64,000 bases of DNA from a bacterium (GTDB taxonomy: Bacteria > Zhuqueibacterota > Zhuqueibacteria > Zhuqueibacterales > Geothermadaptataceae). Below are positions 10,075 through 20,329 of this stretch, one piece after another. Made by a program: the position numbers and the translations under genes. The stretch is from assembly GCA_024275575.1 (NCBI GenBank), contig JAJRYV010000134.1, positions 1-64,000 of the forward strand, given 5' to 3'. Numbering within the stretch: position 1 is the first letter of the stretch; every line of letters starts with the position of its first letter. The notes under the pieces are model-generated. The model was not told the origin of the DNA, did no database searches, and saw only the letters and a program-made list of their open reading frames with translations.

Positions 10075-10235
10075 TATGACTGATATTTGTAAATATGGTG
10101 GAAAAAGTTGTTAAAGGCAATAAAAATAAGGTAAGAAATACGGCGTCGCATCGATATTGCAGAGCGTGGTCAAAATTCAGAGATTATTTGTTTTAAAAAA
10201 TCAGACTTGAACAAAAGCGGAGCACACCCCGGACT

Positions 10236-11675
10236 TTATGTCGGGATGTGTTCATTATCTTGTATTTTGGCGGGCGCAATATCATTTTCATCGTCATTTT
10301 CACCATTTTTATTCGGGTAAAGGCCGAGGTCTTTCAGCTTGTCGCGGAAGTGACCGCGGTCCATTTGCGCTAATCGTGCGCCTTTGCTGATGTTACCGCC
10401 AGTTTTTCGAATGATATCGCCAAAATATTGTTTCTCAAAAAGAAAACGCGCCTCACGAAAGGTTTTCCCCGTAAAAACATTATTTCCCGACGGGTCATTT
10501 TCTGCGGCAGTTTTTTCCGCGATATTATCGAGGTGAAGCGTATTGCTTTTTTCGAACAGCATCGCACGGATGACGATATTTTCCAGCTCCCGCACGTTGC
10601 CGGGAAAACTGTAGCGTTGCAGTTTTTCCAGGGATGATGTGGCAATTTTTTCAATCGATTTGCCGTAAATCCCATTATAGGTTTTAATAACATGATCGAC
10701 GATCAGGGGAATGTCTTCCGTGCGTTCGCGCAAGGGCGGGATATTGATCACGAAGCGTTCCAGCCGGTGATACAGGTCCTCCCGAAATGAATTTTCTTCG
10801 ATACTTTGGAGCAAATTACGGTTTGTCGCGGCAATGATACGTACATCGGTCTGCAGCTCTTCTTTGCCGCCAATCCTTTCGAAGGATTTGTTTTGTAAAA
10901 TACGGAGAAATTTTGGCTGCAAAATACCGTTCAGTTCGCCGATTTCATCAAGAAAAATGCTCGATTGATGCGCCCGTTCAAATTTGCCAATTTTGCGCTG
11001 GTCGGCCCCGGTAAAAGCACCTTTCTCATGGCCAAACAATTCGCTTTCTGCCAGGTTTTCCGGTAAGGCACTACAATTGACGATGATGAGCGGGTTTTTT
11101 GCGCGTTTGCTGTGTGTATGCAAAGCATGGGCGACGAGCTCTTTGCCGGTGCCGGTTTCTCCCAAAATGAGCACCGATTCGTCTGTTTGCGACAGGGCTT
11201 TAATTTCTTCGAAAACCTGCATAAGCCCGGCGCTTGCACCGATGATATTGGAAAACTGGTAATTCCGGCGCGCTTCCTCCAACTGGAAATAAGATTCCAG
11301 GTTGCGGCGAAAATACTCTATCGCCAGTTTGATTTTTTTATCCAGAAGATTAAAATCGATAGGTTTGCTAAAAAAATCGAACGCCCCGTTACGTCGGGCC
11401 ATCTCCGGATCATAGAGATTGGTATAACCTGTGAAGACGATGATGCAAATATCCGGATAGTCCGAATGCAGCTGTTTGAGCAGCTCGTAGCCATCCATAT
11501 CCGGCAGTTTCAAATCGAGAAGGATGACGGAAAAATTCATCTTTTCTATGGTGGCGAGCGCTTCGGCTGCATTACCGGCGTGGGTTGTTGCAAAACCGCC
11601 GCTGGTGAGCCATTTATCGATTTTTTGCCGCATTTCCGGCTGGTCATCGATAATTAAAATTCTGTTTGAATTCAT
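10236..11675 (-). CDS. NtrC-family sigma-54-dependent response regulator
   Basis: A 479-residue transcription activator. It has a receiver domain with Asp in VILLDLKLPDMDG and switch Lys in FSKPID, then an AAA+ domain with Walker A GETGTGKE, the sigma-54-contacting loop GAFTGA, and Walker B SIFLDEIGEL with arginine-finger region LYHRLERF. A Fis-type C-terminal helix-turn-helix follows (GNISKGARLAQMDRGHFRDK). A charged tail of about 30 residues ends the protein. GGGAGAG sits next to the ATG. It lies 150 bases after the ATPase/GAF kinase fusion on the same strand. The histidine kinases upstream are likely inputs; its sigma-54 target promoters were not located in this block. Confidence 0.94.
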   Translation of the reverse strand: MNSNRILIIDDQPEMRQKIDKWLTSGGFATTHAGNAAEALATIEKMNFSVILLDLKLPDMDGYELLKQLHSDYPDICIIVFTGYTNLYDPEMARRNGAFDFFSKPIDFNLLDKKIKLAIEYFRRNLESYFQLEEARRNYQFSNIIGASAGLMQVFEEIKALSQTDESVLILGETGTGKELVAHALHTHSKRAKNPLIIVNCSALPENLAESELFGHEKGAFTGADQRKIGKFERAHQSSIFLDEIGELNGILQPKFLRILQNKSFERIGGKEELQTDVRIIAATNRNLLQSIEENSFREDLYHRLERFVINIPPLRERTEDIPLIVDHVIKTYNGIYGKSIEKIATSSLEKLQRYSFPGNVRELENIVIRAMLFEKSNTLHLDNIAEKTAAENDPSGNNVFTGKTFREARFLFEKQYFGDIIRKTGGNISKGARLAQMDRGHFRDKLKDLGLYPNKNGENDDENDIAPAKIQDNEHIPT

Positions 11676-11825
11676 CTCTCCCTCATATTTTTTGATCCAG
11701 TCCTATTGTGATTCATCCTGTAATTTGTGCTTTTTGAATTTTTCAAGCAAGGTAGAAATGCCCGTAGAAATAATGCTGGATAATTCATATCCTTCTTTGA
11801 ACAGAGCGCATATCATGTGATCAAA

Positions 11826-14800
11826 TCAAACCATCGCTGGCTTTTTATACTGCTCAGTTTTTTTCAATATAGTGGAAACAATCTGGTGGATATTATACCA
11901 AAAATCATTATCGAGAACCACAAAGCAGTCATAAGCAGTTGTGTTTATTGCCTGCGGCCTTGCTGTTGCCGAGGTCAGGATCACCGGTTTCCCCGGCAAC
12001 GCACTGCGTAATTCAGCAATAAAATCATCTGCAGTACAGGTGGCGGAATGGTCCTTTTCCAAATGGTAGTCGATGATTACCAGGTCAAATTGAGTTTCGC
12101 TGCATTTTTTAACACCATTAAGTCCAAGCATTGATCCGGTTACGATATACCCATCGTTGTGCAAATGCCGCTTCAGCTTTGACAGAATGGATTTGTCGTC
12201 ATTGATAACGAGAATTTGTGCGGCGCGGCTTTTCCGCAAACCCTTGTCATCGCTGTGCCCGTTTCTTCCTGCCGGCATGATGTTTTGGTCCGGAACCGGC
12301 AGTTCGATCATAAATGTCGTACCTTTGTTCTTTTTACTCTTGAGCCGGATTTTACCGCCATGCTCACTTTGCACGATGCGTTTTGTCAGGGCAAGGCCAA
12401 TGCCGAAGCCCTTGTTTTTAGTGGTGATAAACGGATCGAAAACACTGTTGAGTTGGTCCTGCTCAATGCCGCAGCCGGTATCGATTATGGTGATGATATA
12501 GCGATCATCTTCCAGCCGGCCGCTAACCGTAAGTTTGCCCCGGTCGCCCATCGCATCCACCGCATTGGTGATCACATTGAAAATAGCACGGGTCATTCGT
12601 GCTTTATCAACTTTCAGATAAACGGTTTCTGCCTGCACGTCTTTATTCAAAGAAATGGTGCGCCATTTTTCAATACCGAATAAAGCCAGTGCATCATTGA
12701 TGAGTTGTTTCGCCGGGACGAGCGCAAACTCGGGTTTTGAGCCGGTAGATCGGTTGTTGATATCCACTGTAAATTCTTCGATGCGGTATAAACTGCCCGA
12801 AATATCATCCAGGGCGGCATCGATGTCGCTTTGTCTGATGGTTTTTTCTTTTGCCAGTTTATGCAGCCATTGGGTTTCGGAAACGATATTGGATAAAATG
12901 TTTTTAATATCGTGCGTCAGACCGGTGATCGCTTCTTCGATCGCTGCTTTTTCCAGTGCGTTTGAAAGTCTGATTTGCGTCTGTACCAGGCCTTCGCTGG
13001 TTCGTGCGTTGTGAATGGCTAATCCTGCTTGGTGCGCCAGCCCGTTGAGCAACCGTAAATCGACATCGGTGAAATCATCGGGTTGGTTGCTTTCCATTTT
13101 TATGAGGCCTACGACGTTCTCATTGAACGGCATTGGTAAAATCAGCGCTGATTTTACCGCCGGGCTGCTTGCTTTATAATGAAGATTGTTTTGTGTATGC
13201 ATGACGCGTTGTGGTTTTCGCGTGCGAATAGCAATACTTTCGAGGTCTTCGAATGCTTTGGTCTGATGCGAAAAAATGAGCTTATGTGTCAGTGGATTTA
13301 TCGAAATTTGCACACCGGAAGTTTGGCTGCCCTCATCGAGCAAAAAGACCAAGAGGCTGCGATGCCCATTGCCCAGGGCGGCTTGCCCGACATTGCAAAC
13401 GGTGCGCAAAACGGTTTTAATGCCAATACTGGAATTGATGGTTTTGCCGATTTTGTATAATGCTTCAGTTTCTTTGTAGCGTGCCTCATTGGTATCGCAG
13501 AGTTTGCCGATGGTCAACGCAACCGCTGCATTGGTCGTAACCGTCATCAAAGCTTGGCTATCGTTGGAATCAAAATCTTCGGGCAAAAGGCTTTGGATGC
13601 ACAAGGCGCCCAATTTTTGATCGCGAAAAAACAGGGGCACTGCGATTTCCGAACGCGCATCGGCTGTCAGTTTTAAACTTTCCGGGGTCAAATCCATCTC
13701 GTTTTCGATGATCGCTTTGCCTTCGCGCAGGCAGCGGGAAACCGAGCTGGAGCTCAAAAGGGGCAGCTTTTTTTCGATTTTCAGTATCTGCAAATTTTCA
13801 TCACAGGCGGCGCGCAGGCAGAGCTCGTCTTTCTCATCATCCTGCAGAAAAAGAAAAGCCTTACGGTTGGCGCGCCCGACCATGATCAGGCATTCGCGAA
13901 TAGAAAGTTCTATGATTTTTTCCAACTTGTGCTCATGGCTGATGGCCTCGCCGATACTGGTTAGTGAAATGACCTGCTGTACCTGCCTTTCGGCAAGGCC
14001 GTATAAGCGGTATTTACGAATGGCGGAGGCGGTGAGCGTCGCCAGCGTTGAAAAAACCTTATGCTGCATTTCATCATAAAGTGCCGATCGGCGGTCGCAA
14101 ATCACCAGGCAGCCGGAAATTTCGCCGTCAACTTTCAACGGCAGCACGACCATCGCTTTCGTGGTCTTCCAGACCGGCAGATAGTGGCCTGATTTCTGTG
14201 CATTTGTTGTGATAAACGGCTCCCCTGTTTGCAAAACTTCTCCGACGATGTCGATTTGTTCATCGGGAAATTCCGGAGGCGGAAAATTGTAGGCAGGGGC
14301 GTCTTTAGCAAATTTATAAATGAATTCACCGTTTTGCTGTTTGCGAAAAACGATGTAATTAAGACTCGAATTGGTGATGTGCTGTACGGTTCGTAATATG
14401 GCTTCAAAAGCATTGCCATATTCGATATTGGAATCGAGGAAATGAATGAGGTCTTCCAGTAGTATGACATATTTTCCATATTGTGAAGTGCGGTTCTGCA
14501 GTGGCCGCGTGCGAATGACCAGCGAGAGTTGCTGGGCTAATACTTCCAGTATTTTAACTTCACTCTCGTTAAAAGTGGAAGGCTTGCGCAGCGTTATGTT
14601 CAACACGCCCAGAACCTGCCCTTCCACCGCCAAAGGCAACGAAAGCATGGCGCCGAGATTATGCTTTAATGCGCTGCTCTGCCCGACATAATCGGGGCAT
14701 TCGACGGTATTGGTGATATCATGGATATAGCGTGATTGTCCTGTTGCTGCAACTTTCCCGGCGATTCCCTCGCCGATATTGAGACGAAAACTGCGCTGCA

Positions 14801-16151
14801 CATCCGGTTCGATGCCCACTGAGGCTTCTACTTTCAGGGTTTCAGTTGTGGGGTCGAGCAGCATTATTGAGCAATTCTGCACACCGCGCAGTGAAGAGCT
14901 CAGGTGTGTCAAAATTTCGTCATAGGGATTTGCCGAGTTCAGGGCAGCCATGATGGCTTCGCTGTTAACCTGCAGCGCCGTCAGGGCGCTTTTTGCCTCG
15001 ATTTGTTCGGTGATCACATTGAAATAGAGCTCGCGGGATTTGCGAAAATCACCCTTTTTGAAAAATTGATCGGCGATGCGTTCGCTGGTAAAATAATCCT
15101 GAAATATTTTTTGGAAGATCGGATTACGGATAAAATAGTTACCGTTTTTTTCGACTAAGGCGCCGATGCTCACCAACGGCTGTAAATCACGATCATAAAA
15201 ATGCCCCTGTAAAACGCCATTTTTAAGCACACGCACGATATTTTCAATAAAAACTTCGTTTTTTTCCAACCGCCATATGATGTTGTCGACGACGCTGTCA
15301 CCTTCACGCAGAATTTCTGCAATGATGCTTTTAGCGCTTTTCAGGCTGAATACTGGTTTTATATCCTCAAGATTAGCTGCTTCCAAAATTTTAGAGCAGA
15401 TTTTTTGAATGAGATAGGCCATGCCGCAGGTCTGTTCAAAAATGAGCTGGATAAAGCCGTGCTCAATTTCGATATTAAGCTTTTCGGCGATGCTGCGCAG
15501 CTGGTGCTCAACCTGTGAAAATGAAAAATCCTCCAAAAAAATTCGGAAAGTACATTCTGTAAAGACGATTTCGTCACCAAGCTGTAAATTATTGCGCCCC
15601 AGGCAGCCGGCGATAAAAAACTGGAAATGCCGGTTGCCTTTTTCGTTTTCAAATTCATGGGAAAGTCGCAGCAGTTCGTTTAAGACGTAGTGTAAAAAAT
15701 GCCGGGTTATCGCATCGAGCCCGTCAAAAATAAAAATGTATTGCCGGTTGCGCATAACGGTGCGGTCGAGTTGCAGAAAATATTGCGACAGGCAGGTTTT
15801 TTTATTATATAGTTTTTCCTCAAATTCAGCTTTTCGCCCCTTTGCCGGTGTGAATTTGCGCGCATTGTTTTGAATGATCTGCCGCAAATCGAAAAAGGAA
15901 CGCAAACGATTGCCGGCAAAATTAACATGGATAAAGTTGGCATTGGGATGGGACGATTTATATGCTTTTTTCACGGCAGCAATAAAAGTGGTTTTCCCGA
16001 CTTTCCTGCCGCAACAGGAAGAAAGCCACAGGCCGCGATCGAGCGCCGAGCATGCTTTGTTGATCTCATTTTTCCGTTTGATTAAAACCAGGTGGTCTTT
16101 ATCGACATGTAGAGCACGTTTATAGATAAATGGTATTTTGCACATCTTCAT
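11826..16151 (-). CDS. STAND/AAA-type ATPase - four GAF - histidine kinase - receiver fusion
   Basis: A cytoplasmic 1441-residue hybrid sensor with no membrane segments. Residues 48-55 are a P-loop (GRKVGKTT) and 139-147 a Walker B (IFIFDGLDA), followed by helical and winged-helix-like sequence to about 370, the layout of an ORC/STAND-type ATPase. Four GAF-like domains follow, roughly 395-560, 575-720, 735-880 and 905-1060. His1080 in GLTHDIKNILSN begins the kinase core, with ATPase motifs ITNAVDAMGD, IDTGCGI and GFGIGLALTKRIV. A C-terminal receiver has Asp1361 in LVIIDYHLE but shows VVLDND where a Lys-Pro is expected. Its ATG overlaps the stop of the lone receiver gene by 4 bases, so all three upstream genes are coupled. 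Confidence 0.88.
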   Translation of the reverse strand: MKMCKIPFIYKRALHVDKDHLVLIKRKNEINKACSALDRGLWLSSCCGRKVGKTTFIAAVKKAYKSSHPNANFIHVNFAGNRLRSFFDLRQIIQNNARKFTPAKGRKAEFEEKLYNKKTCLSQYFLQLDRTVMRNRQYIFIFDGLDAITRHFLHYVLNELLRLSHEFENEKGNRHFQFFIAGCLGRNNLQLGDEIVFTECTFRIFLEDFSFSQVEHQLRSIAEKLNIEIEHGFIQLIFEQTCGMAYLIQKICSKILEAANLEDIKPVFSLKSAKSIIAEILREGDSVVDNIIWRLEKNEVFIENIVRVLKNGVLQGHFYDRDLQPLVSIGALVEKNGNYFIRNPIFQKIFQDYFTSERIADQFFKKGDFRKSRELYFNVITEQIEAKSALTALQVNSEAIMAALNSANPYDEILTHLSSSLRGVQNCSIMLLDPTTETLKVEASVGIEPDVQRSFRLNIGEGIAGKVAATGQSRYIHDITNTVECPDYVGQSSALKHNLGAMLSLPLAVEGQVLGVLNITLRKPSTFNESEVKILEVLAQQLSLVIRTRPLQNRTSQYGKYVILLEDLIHFLDSNIEYGNAFEAILRTVQHITNSSLNYIVFRKQQNGEFIYKFAKDAPAYNFPPPEFPDEQIDIVGEVLQTGEPFITTNAQKSGHYLPVWKTTKAMVVLPLKVDGEISGCLVICDRRSALYDEMQHKVFSTLATLTASAIRKYRLYGLAERQVQQVISLTSIGEAISHEHKLEKIIELSIRECLIMVGRANRKAFLFLQDDEKDELCLRAACDENLQILKIEKKLPLLSSSSVSRCLREGKAIIENEMDLTPESLKLTADARSEIAVPLFFRDQKLGALCIQSLLPEDFDSNDSQALMTVTTNAAVALTIGKLCDTNEARYKETEALYKIGKTINSSIGIKTVLRTVCNVGQAALGNGHRSLLVFLLDEGSQTSGVQISINPLTHKLIFSHQTKAFEDLESIAIRTRKPQRVMHTQNNLHYKASSPAVKSALILPMPFNENVVGLIKMESNQPDDFTDVDLRLLNGLAHQAGLAIHNARTSEGLVQTQIRLSNALEKAAIEEAITGLTHDIKNILSNIVSETQWLHKLAKEKTIRQSDIDAALDDISGSLYRIEEFTVDINNRSTGSKPEFALVPAKQLINDALALFGIEKWRTISLNKDVQAETVYLKVDKARMTRAIFNVITNAVDAMGDRGKLTVSGRLEDDRYIITIIDTGCGIEQDQLNSVFDPFITTKNKGFGIGLALTKRIVQSEHGGKIRLKSKKNKGTTFMIELPVPDQNIMPAGRNGHSDDKGLRKSRAAQILVINDDKSILSKLKRHLHNDGYIVTGSMLGLNGVKKCSETQFDLVIIDYHLEKDHSATCTADDFIAELRSALPGKPVILTSATARPQAINTTAYDCFVVLDNDFWYNIHQIVSTILKKTEQYKKPAMV

Positions 16152-16567
16152 TGCTCCTGAATGCTGGCTGCCAATTGGCGGAATGTACCCACAACTTCAT
16201 CGTAGGAAACCGGTTTTTTCAAGTAATGCAGAACGTTCAATCCCCGGATTTTTTCGCTGATGAGATGGTTTGGTACGGCTGTCAGAATGACGATTTTGAT
16301 ATCTGTGGGACAGCCGCGAATGAGGCCGGACCGGATATCTGTGAGTAATTTCAAACCGGCTTCTCGTTGCCGGATGGGTTCGCCGTTGGTTTTTCCGGCG
16401 GAGAACATGATATCGAGAGAAAGCAGGTCATATTTTTCGCGATTCAAAAATTCGATAGCCTGTTGATAGCTTTCTGCTAAATCACAGATGATATCGCTGC
16501 GACGTAATGCCGGAAAATACGCGTCAACCCCCCAGGGTTCATCTTCAACAAACAAAATACGCGTCAT
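16148..16567 (-). CDS. Stand-alone response-regulator receiver
   Basis: A 139-residue single receiver without an output domain. The acidic pair is in FVEDEP, the phosphoacceptor Asp in LLSLDIMF, and the switch residues are in ILTAVP and YLKKPVS, so it should be phosphorylatable. An unusual insert (SAGKTNGEPIRQREAG) follows the phosphoacceptor strand. It overlaps both neighbours by four bases (ATGA junctions), sandwiched between two giant histidine kinases, and is best read as a phosphotransfer or allosteric shuttle between them. The target is inferred. Confidence 0.9.
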   Translation of the reverse strand: MTRILFVEDEPWGVDAYFPALRRSDIICDLAESYQQAIEFLNREKYDLLSLDIMFSAGKTNGEPIRQREAGLKLLTDIRSGLIRGCPTDIKIVILTAVPNHLISEKIRGLNVLHYLKKPVSYDEVVGTFRQLAASIQEQ

Positions 16568-19500
16568 TTTCTGCTCCTTTTTTGTGCTTTGGGCAATAAA
16601 ATATTGACCGATGTCTGATAATCCTGAAAGTCACGTATTTTATGCCGGTTGTTCGACATGGGTTTGCTATCAACATAGATCTGGCCGCTGTGTTGTTCTA
16701 CGAAATCTTTGCATATCTTCAAACCGATTCCGGTGCCTGAAATATAACGGCGTGAATCCCGGGCTTTACTTCTTAAAAAACCCTGGAAAATTTTTTCTTT
16801 CTCATCCGGTGGAATACCCAATCCGCGGTTGCTGATCGTCACCAGAATATGTGAAGAATGTTCGTACCCTTTAATGTTGACCAATTGCCGGTAGTGTGAA
16901 TATTTTACAGCGTTTTCGATGACGTTGCTCAAGACCTGTTCAATCTTGGTTTTATCGATTTCAATTTTCGGTAATCGCCTGATGTTATCGCGCACGGCAA
17001 AACGAATCCCGCGTTCCAGCGCGCGTAACTTGTAGTTATCCACACAATTCATGATGATTTTAAAGATGGAATGCTTGTGGAAGTCGCAGCCATCGCTGAT
17101 GCGTGTTTTTTGCGTCAATGAGAGTGAATTATCGACTTGCCTTTTAGCGCGGTAGACTTCTTCCTGAATTATCTGAATGTATTTATCGATTTCTTTGCCG
17201 CTGTAGCTTTCCTGCAGGTGATCGCGCAGGCCACCGATTTGTGTCAAAATATTGTGCAAGGGGTTGCGGAATTCGTGTGCGGTTTCAGCGATCGTCGTTT
17301 CCAGCCGGTCGATGGTGAGCAGGCCGTGGATGTTGCGCAACGCAATGGCGGATTGAGCGGCAAATGCGTGCAGCACTTTCATGTGCTCCTGCACGATTTC
17401 ATTATTCTGATGTCGAATTTCTTTATTATCCGAAAGGTCTATTTGCAAAACGCCGATGGGCTCTCCTTTGGCGATCAGTGGAATGACATATTGCGAATTG
17501 ATTTGCGCCCGTCGGACAAGATTTTTATCACAGCGCAAATCCTTGCCGCAATTGGCGATAAATTCGGCTTTTTTAGAACGCAGGATTGCCGCACAGATAT
17601 TTTTATCTGTCAATCGATACTTCGAGTGCGGGAGAATTTTTTTCCAGTTATCACCCAGGGCATATTTCCCCTCAATTCGTTGCGCATCCCGTTCGACGAG
17701 GGAAAGCATGCCCTTGTCGAAACCAACGCTTTTCAGACCCTGAAAAATATGATGAATCGCTTCTTCTTCAGTCGTCGTATTGAGCAATTTAATGCTGGCT
17801 TCATTCAGCGCATCGAGTTGTTTTTCCAGGTTCAACCGGACTTTGATGTCATCTTTGAGCTTGTTGTGCAGTTCGCGGTGAGCCAGTGCAAGTCCTGTCT
17901 GCCTGCTCAAATGCTCAATAAATTTTTTCTCATCTTCAGTGATTTCTTTGCGAAAATTTTTTGAATAACCTACCTCGAGTGTGCCGATGATCTCACCTTC
18001 TTTCAGGATGGGTGTGATCAGCCGTACATAATTATCATGATTGAACTCATTATAAAGATATTCATCGAGCCGTTCATCATAACGATCGATATAAAATTGC
18101 TCGCCGTGGCGAACGACCCACGCCTGAATATCTTTGCTGTCGAGGGAGTGGTTTGCCAACCGAATAAACTCGCCGTCCACATTGCGTCCGTGCACACAAC
18201 TGATGGTGTTTTTTTTCTTGTCGATCAGTGAAATCCAGGCAAACTGAAAATCCAGATATTTCGTTACTGCATCCAGCAGGCTTTCGTAGACGACTTCATT
18301 ATCGATCTGGCTGCTCACCGTGGTTTTCTGTACACGTTCGGTCGCTTTTAAACGTTGGATGAGTCTGTTCTTTGCTTCGAGAAGATTCGCATTATACAGC
18401 GCCACAGCAGCCTGGTTGGCCAAAGTTTCGAGATAGGAAATATCAGCCTGTGAAAAGGCATTTTTTTCCGCACTGTCGACGCTAAAAACCCCTAACCTGC
18501 ATGAATTGCCAGTCTCGTTATCATGATAGGTGATCGGAATGATGATTTTTGAACGAACCGCAGGGAAAATAGCGTTCCATTTGATTTTTGGGTCAGCATG
18601 CACATCTCCGGTGTAGTAAGGCTTCTGGTGCATGAAGACATGGCCGGTAAATCCTTTATCGATCGGTGTGCCCACCTCCGGGCATAACTCACCGGGGATT
18701 TTGGAGCTGAGCGCTTCGAACTTTAGCAGGTTTTCATCTTTGCTGTATAATTTGAAATAGGCCCGGTTGGATTGTGGAATTTGCAAACCAAACTCGGTAA
18801 CCTGCAGCAGCAGCAGGTTTGTACTTTTTAAATCGAGTAAGGCTTGACCGATTGTCAGCAAAGCACGGGATTTACTCAGATCTTTGGCGATGCCGATGCT
18901 GCCGTTAAAACCACCCTGCTCGTCTTTGATTGTGCTTACCGAAATGGATGCATAAACAGGTTTCCCTTTTTGATTTGATAAAATAGTCTCATGGTTTGAA
19001 ATATTGCCATCCGCACTGTGGCGCAATTTATTTTTGATCTCCCGCGCCCGCTCCAAATTGCTATTCGTCTCATCGGAATAATAAACGAGCGTTACACTTT
19101 TGCCGAGCATATTGCCGAACATCGATTCTGCGCCGGGGTTCATGTAGGTGATTTTGCCAAATTTGGAGCTGACAATCACCGGGTCCGGGGTCGAGTCGAT
19201 AATTAACCGGTGTTGTTTTAATTTGTTGAGCATGTGTGATTTCACAAAAGATGTTTGCACATTTTCACTAAAAATTTGCAAAAGCGGCAAATCAAAACTA
19301 TTTGTGAAAGCTGTGGCCCTGCCCGAGATGTCGTGGGAAACAGACTTGTTGTAAACGACGATCATGCCGTCGATATTACCTTTGCTGTCGAAAAATGGAC
19401 AAGCGATGGCGGATTTGACCGGCCCTGATTTTAAAAAATTGAGCGGGATTTCACCATTTGCATGGGCTGCTTTGGCAAAGCAGGAACGAGGGGCAATAAA

Positions 19501-20262
19501 TATTTTTTGTGATTGCAGGGCAGGCGAAATAATGCTGCTATCGTTATTTCGCAAATTTTTTAAGGGCAATGTTTTAAACAACTGCAGTTTGCCGGAACGA
19601 TTATAACCGGCATAAAAAGATGCCTCCTCTTTTTTTAATAACCAGAGACAACTAAACTGCGCGTCCAAAAGTTGTCGTGTCTTTTCTCCGACAAAATCGT
19701 ATTGGCAGGATAATGATTTTTTTAATGGGTTAATCGCCAGCTGATCGATCAGATGAGCTAATAGTTCGAGCTTTTTTATCACATAGTCGACATCCCGGAA
19801 TGCATTTTTCCCATCGATGAGTGATGCACAAACCCGACTGGCCTGTTCGATGACCTTTTTTTGTGCATAGCCGAAATTCTTCTGCGCCGATATTTCAAAC
19901 AATAAAACCCCGAGAATTTCCCTGTTCGCCGTCTCGACGGGGAAAAATAACTTATGTTTGTTATTCGCAGATTTGTAAAATGATTTGAGTTGTAGATTTT
20001 TATACAATCGGAACGGGATTTTGAGGTCGGTCTGTTGAAGGGATTTTGTGATTCCTGCAGGAAGGTGCTGCACCGGCAAACAGCATTTTTCCTGACATAT
20101 AATTCGCCTTGATTCGCATTTGCTTGAATGAAGACAAAGTAGATTTTTTCCGTCGTCGTCTATTTGCAGCAAAAAAACTGCTTCGGTTTTGAGAATTGTC
20201 AGCAGCGATCGGAAAAGATCGTGCAAGAGATAACGATCTGGATTTGCAAGGTTTCGGATCAT
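16564..20262 (-). CDS. Multi-GAF/PAS cytoplasmic histidine kinase
   Basis: A 1232-residue soluble kinase, first gene of the block. By eye it holds GAF-like domains at about 10-150 and 165-345, a PAS domain at about 350-465 (STPDPVIVSSKFGKITYMNP), three further GAF-like domains at about 470-630, 645-800 and 815-985, His996 in AETAHEFRNPLHNILT, and an ATPase domain with NVIENAVKYS, SNRGLGIPPDE and GTGIGLKICKDF. The first GAF region has a cysteine-rich stretch (CESRRIICQEKCCLP) that could bind metal or sense redox; this is speculation. No membrane segments. It ends by a 4-base overlap with the lone receiver gene. Confidence 0.9.
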   Translation of the reverse strand: MIRNLANPDRYLLHDLFRSLLTILKTEAVFLLQIDDDGKNLLCLHSSKCESRRIICQEKCCLPVQHLPAGITKSLQQTDLKIPFRLYKNLQLKSFYKSANNKHKLFFPVETANREILGVLLFEISAQKNFGYAQKKVIEQASRVCASLIDGKNAFRDVDYVIKKLELLAHLIDQLAINPLKKSLSCQYDFVGEKTRQLLDAQFSCLWLLKKEEASFYAGYNRSGKLQLFKTLPLKNLRNNDSSIISPALQSQKIFIAPRSCFAKAAHANGEIPLNFLKSGPVKSAIACPFFDSKGNIDGMIVVYNKSVSHDISGRATAFTNSFDLPLLQIFSENVQTSFVKSHMLNKLKQHRLIIDSTPDPVIVSSKFGKITYMNPGAESMFGNMLGKSVTLVYYSDETNSNLERAREIKNKLRHSADGNISNHETILSNQKGKPVYASISVSTIKDEQGGFNGSIGIAKDLSKSRALLTIGQALLDLKSTNLLLLQVTEFGLQIPQSNRAYFKLYSKDENLLKFEALSSKIPGELCPEVGTPIDKGFTGHVFMHQKPYYTGDVHADPKIKWNAIFPAVRSKIIIPITYHDNETGNSCRLGVFSVDSAEKNAFSQADISYLETLANQAAVALYNANLLEAKNRLIQRLKATERVQKTTVSSQIDNEVVYESLLDAVTKYLDFQFAWISLIDKKKNTISCVHGRNVDGEFIRLANHSLDSKDIQAWVVRHGEQFYIDRYDERLDEYLYNEFNHDNYVRLITPILKEGEIIGTLEVGYSKNFRKEITEDEKKFIEHLSRQTGLALAHRELHNKLKDDIKVRLNLEKQLDALNEASIKLLNTTTEEEAIHHIFQGLKSVGFDKGMLSLVERDAQRIEGKYALGDNWKKILPHSKYRLTDKNICAAILRSKKAEFIANCGKDLRCDKNLVRRAQINSQYVIPLIAKGEPIGVLQIDLSDNKEIRHQNNEIVQEHMKVLHAFAAQSAIALRNIHGLLTIDRLETTIAETAHEFRNPLHNILTQIGGLRDHLQESYSGKEIDKYIQIIQEEVYRAKRQVDNSLSLTQKTRISDGCDFHKHSIFKIIMNCVDNYKLRALERGIRFAVRDNIRRLPKIEIDKTKIEQVLSNVIENAVKYSHYRQLVNIKGYEHSSHILVTISNRGLGIPPDEKEKIFQGFLRSKARDSRRYISGTGIGLKICKDFVEQHSGQIYVDSKPMSNNRHKIRDFQDYQTSVNILLPKAQKRSRK

Positions 20263-20329
20263 AATTGCCCCATTTTAGATCTAAACCGGTAGTTGAGGAA
20301 AGCGTGGTGCGGGTTTCTGCTTACTTTAT

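Noticed and set aside
17137-17964. 275-codon plus-strand frame
   Set aside because: Antisense of the GAF-rich kinase, which has clear domains in its own frame.
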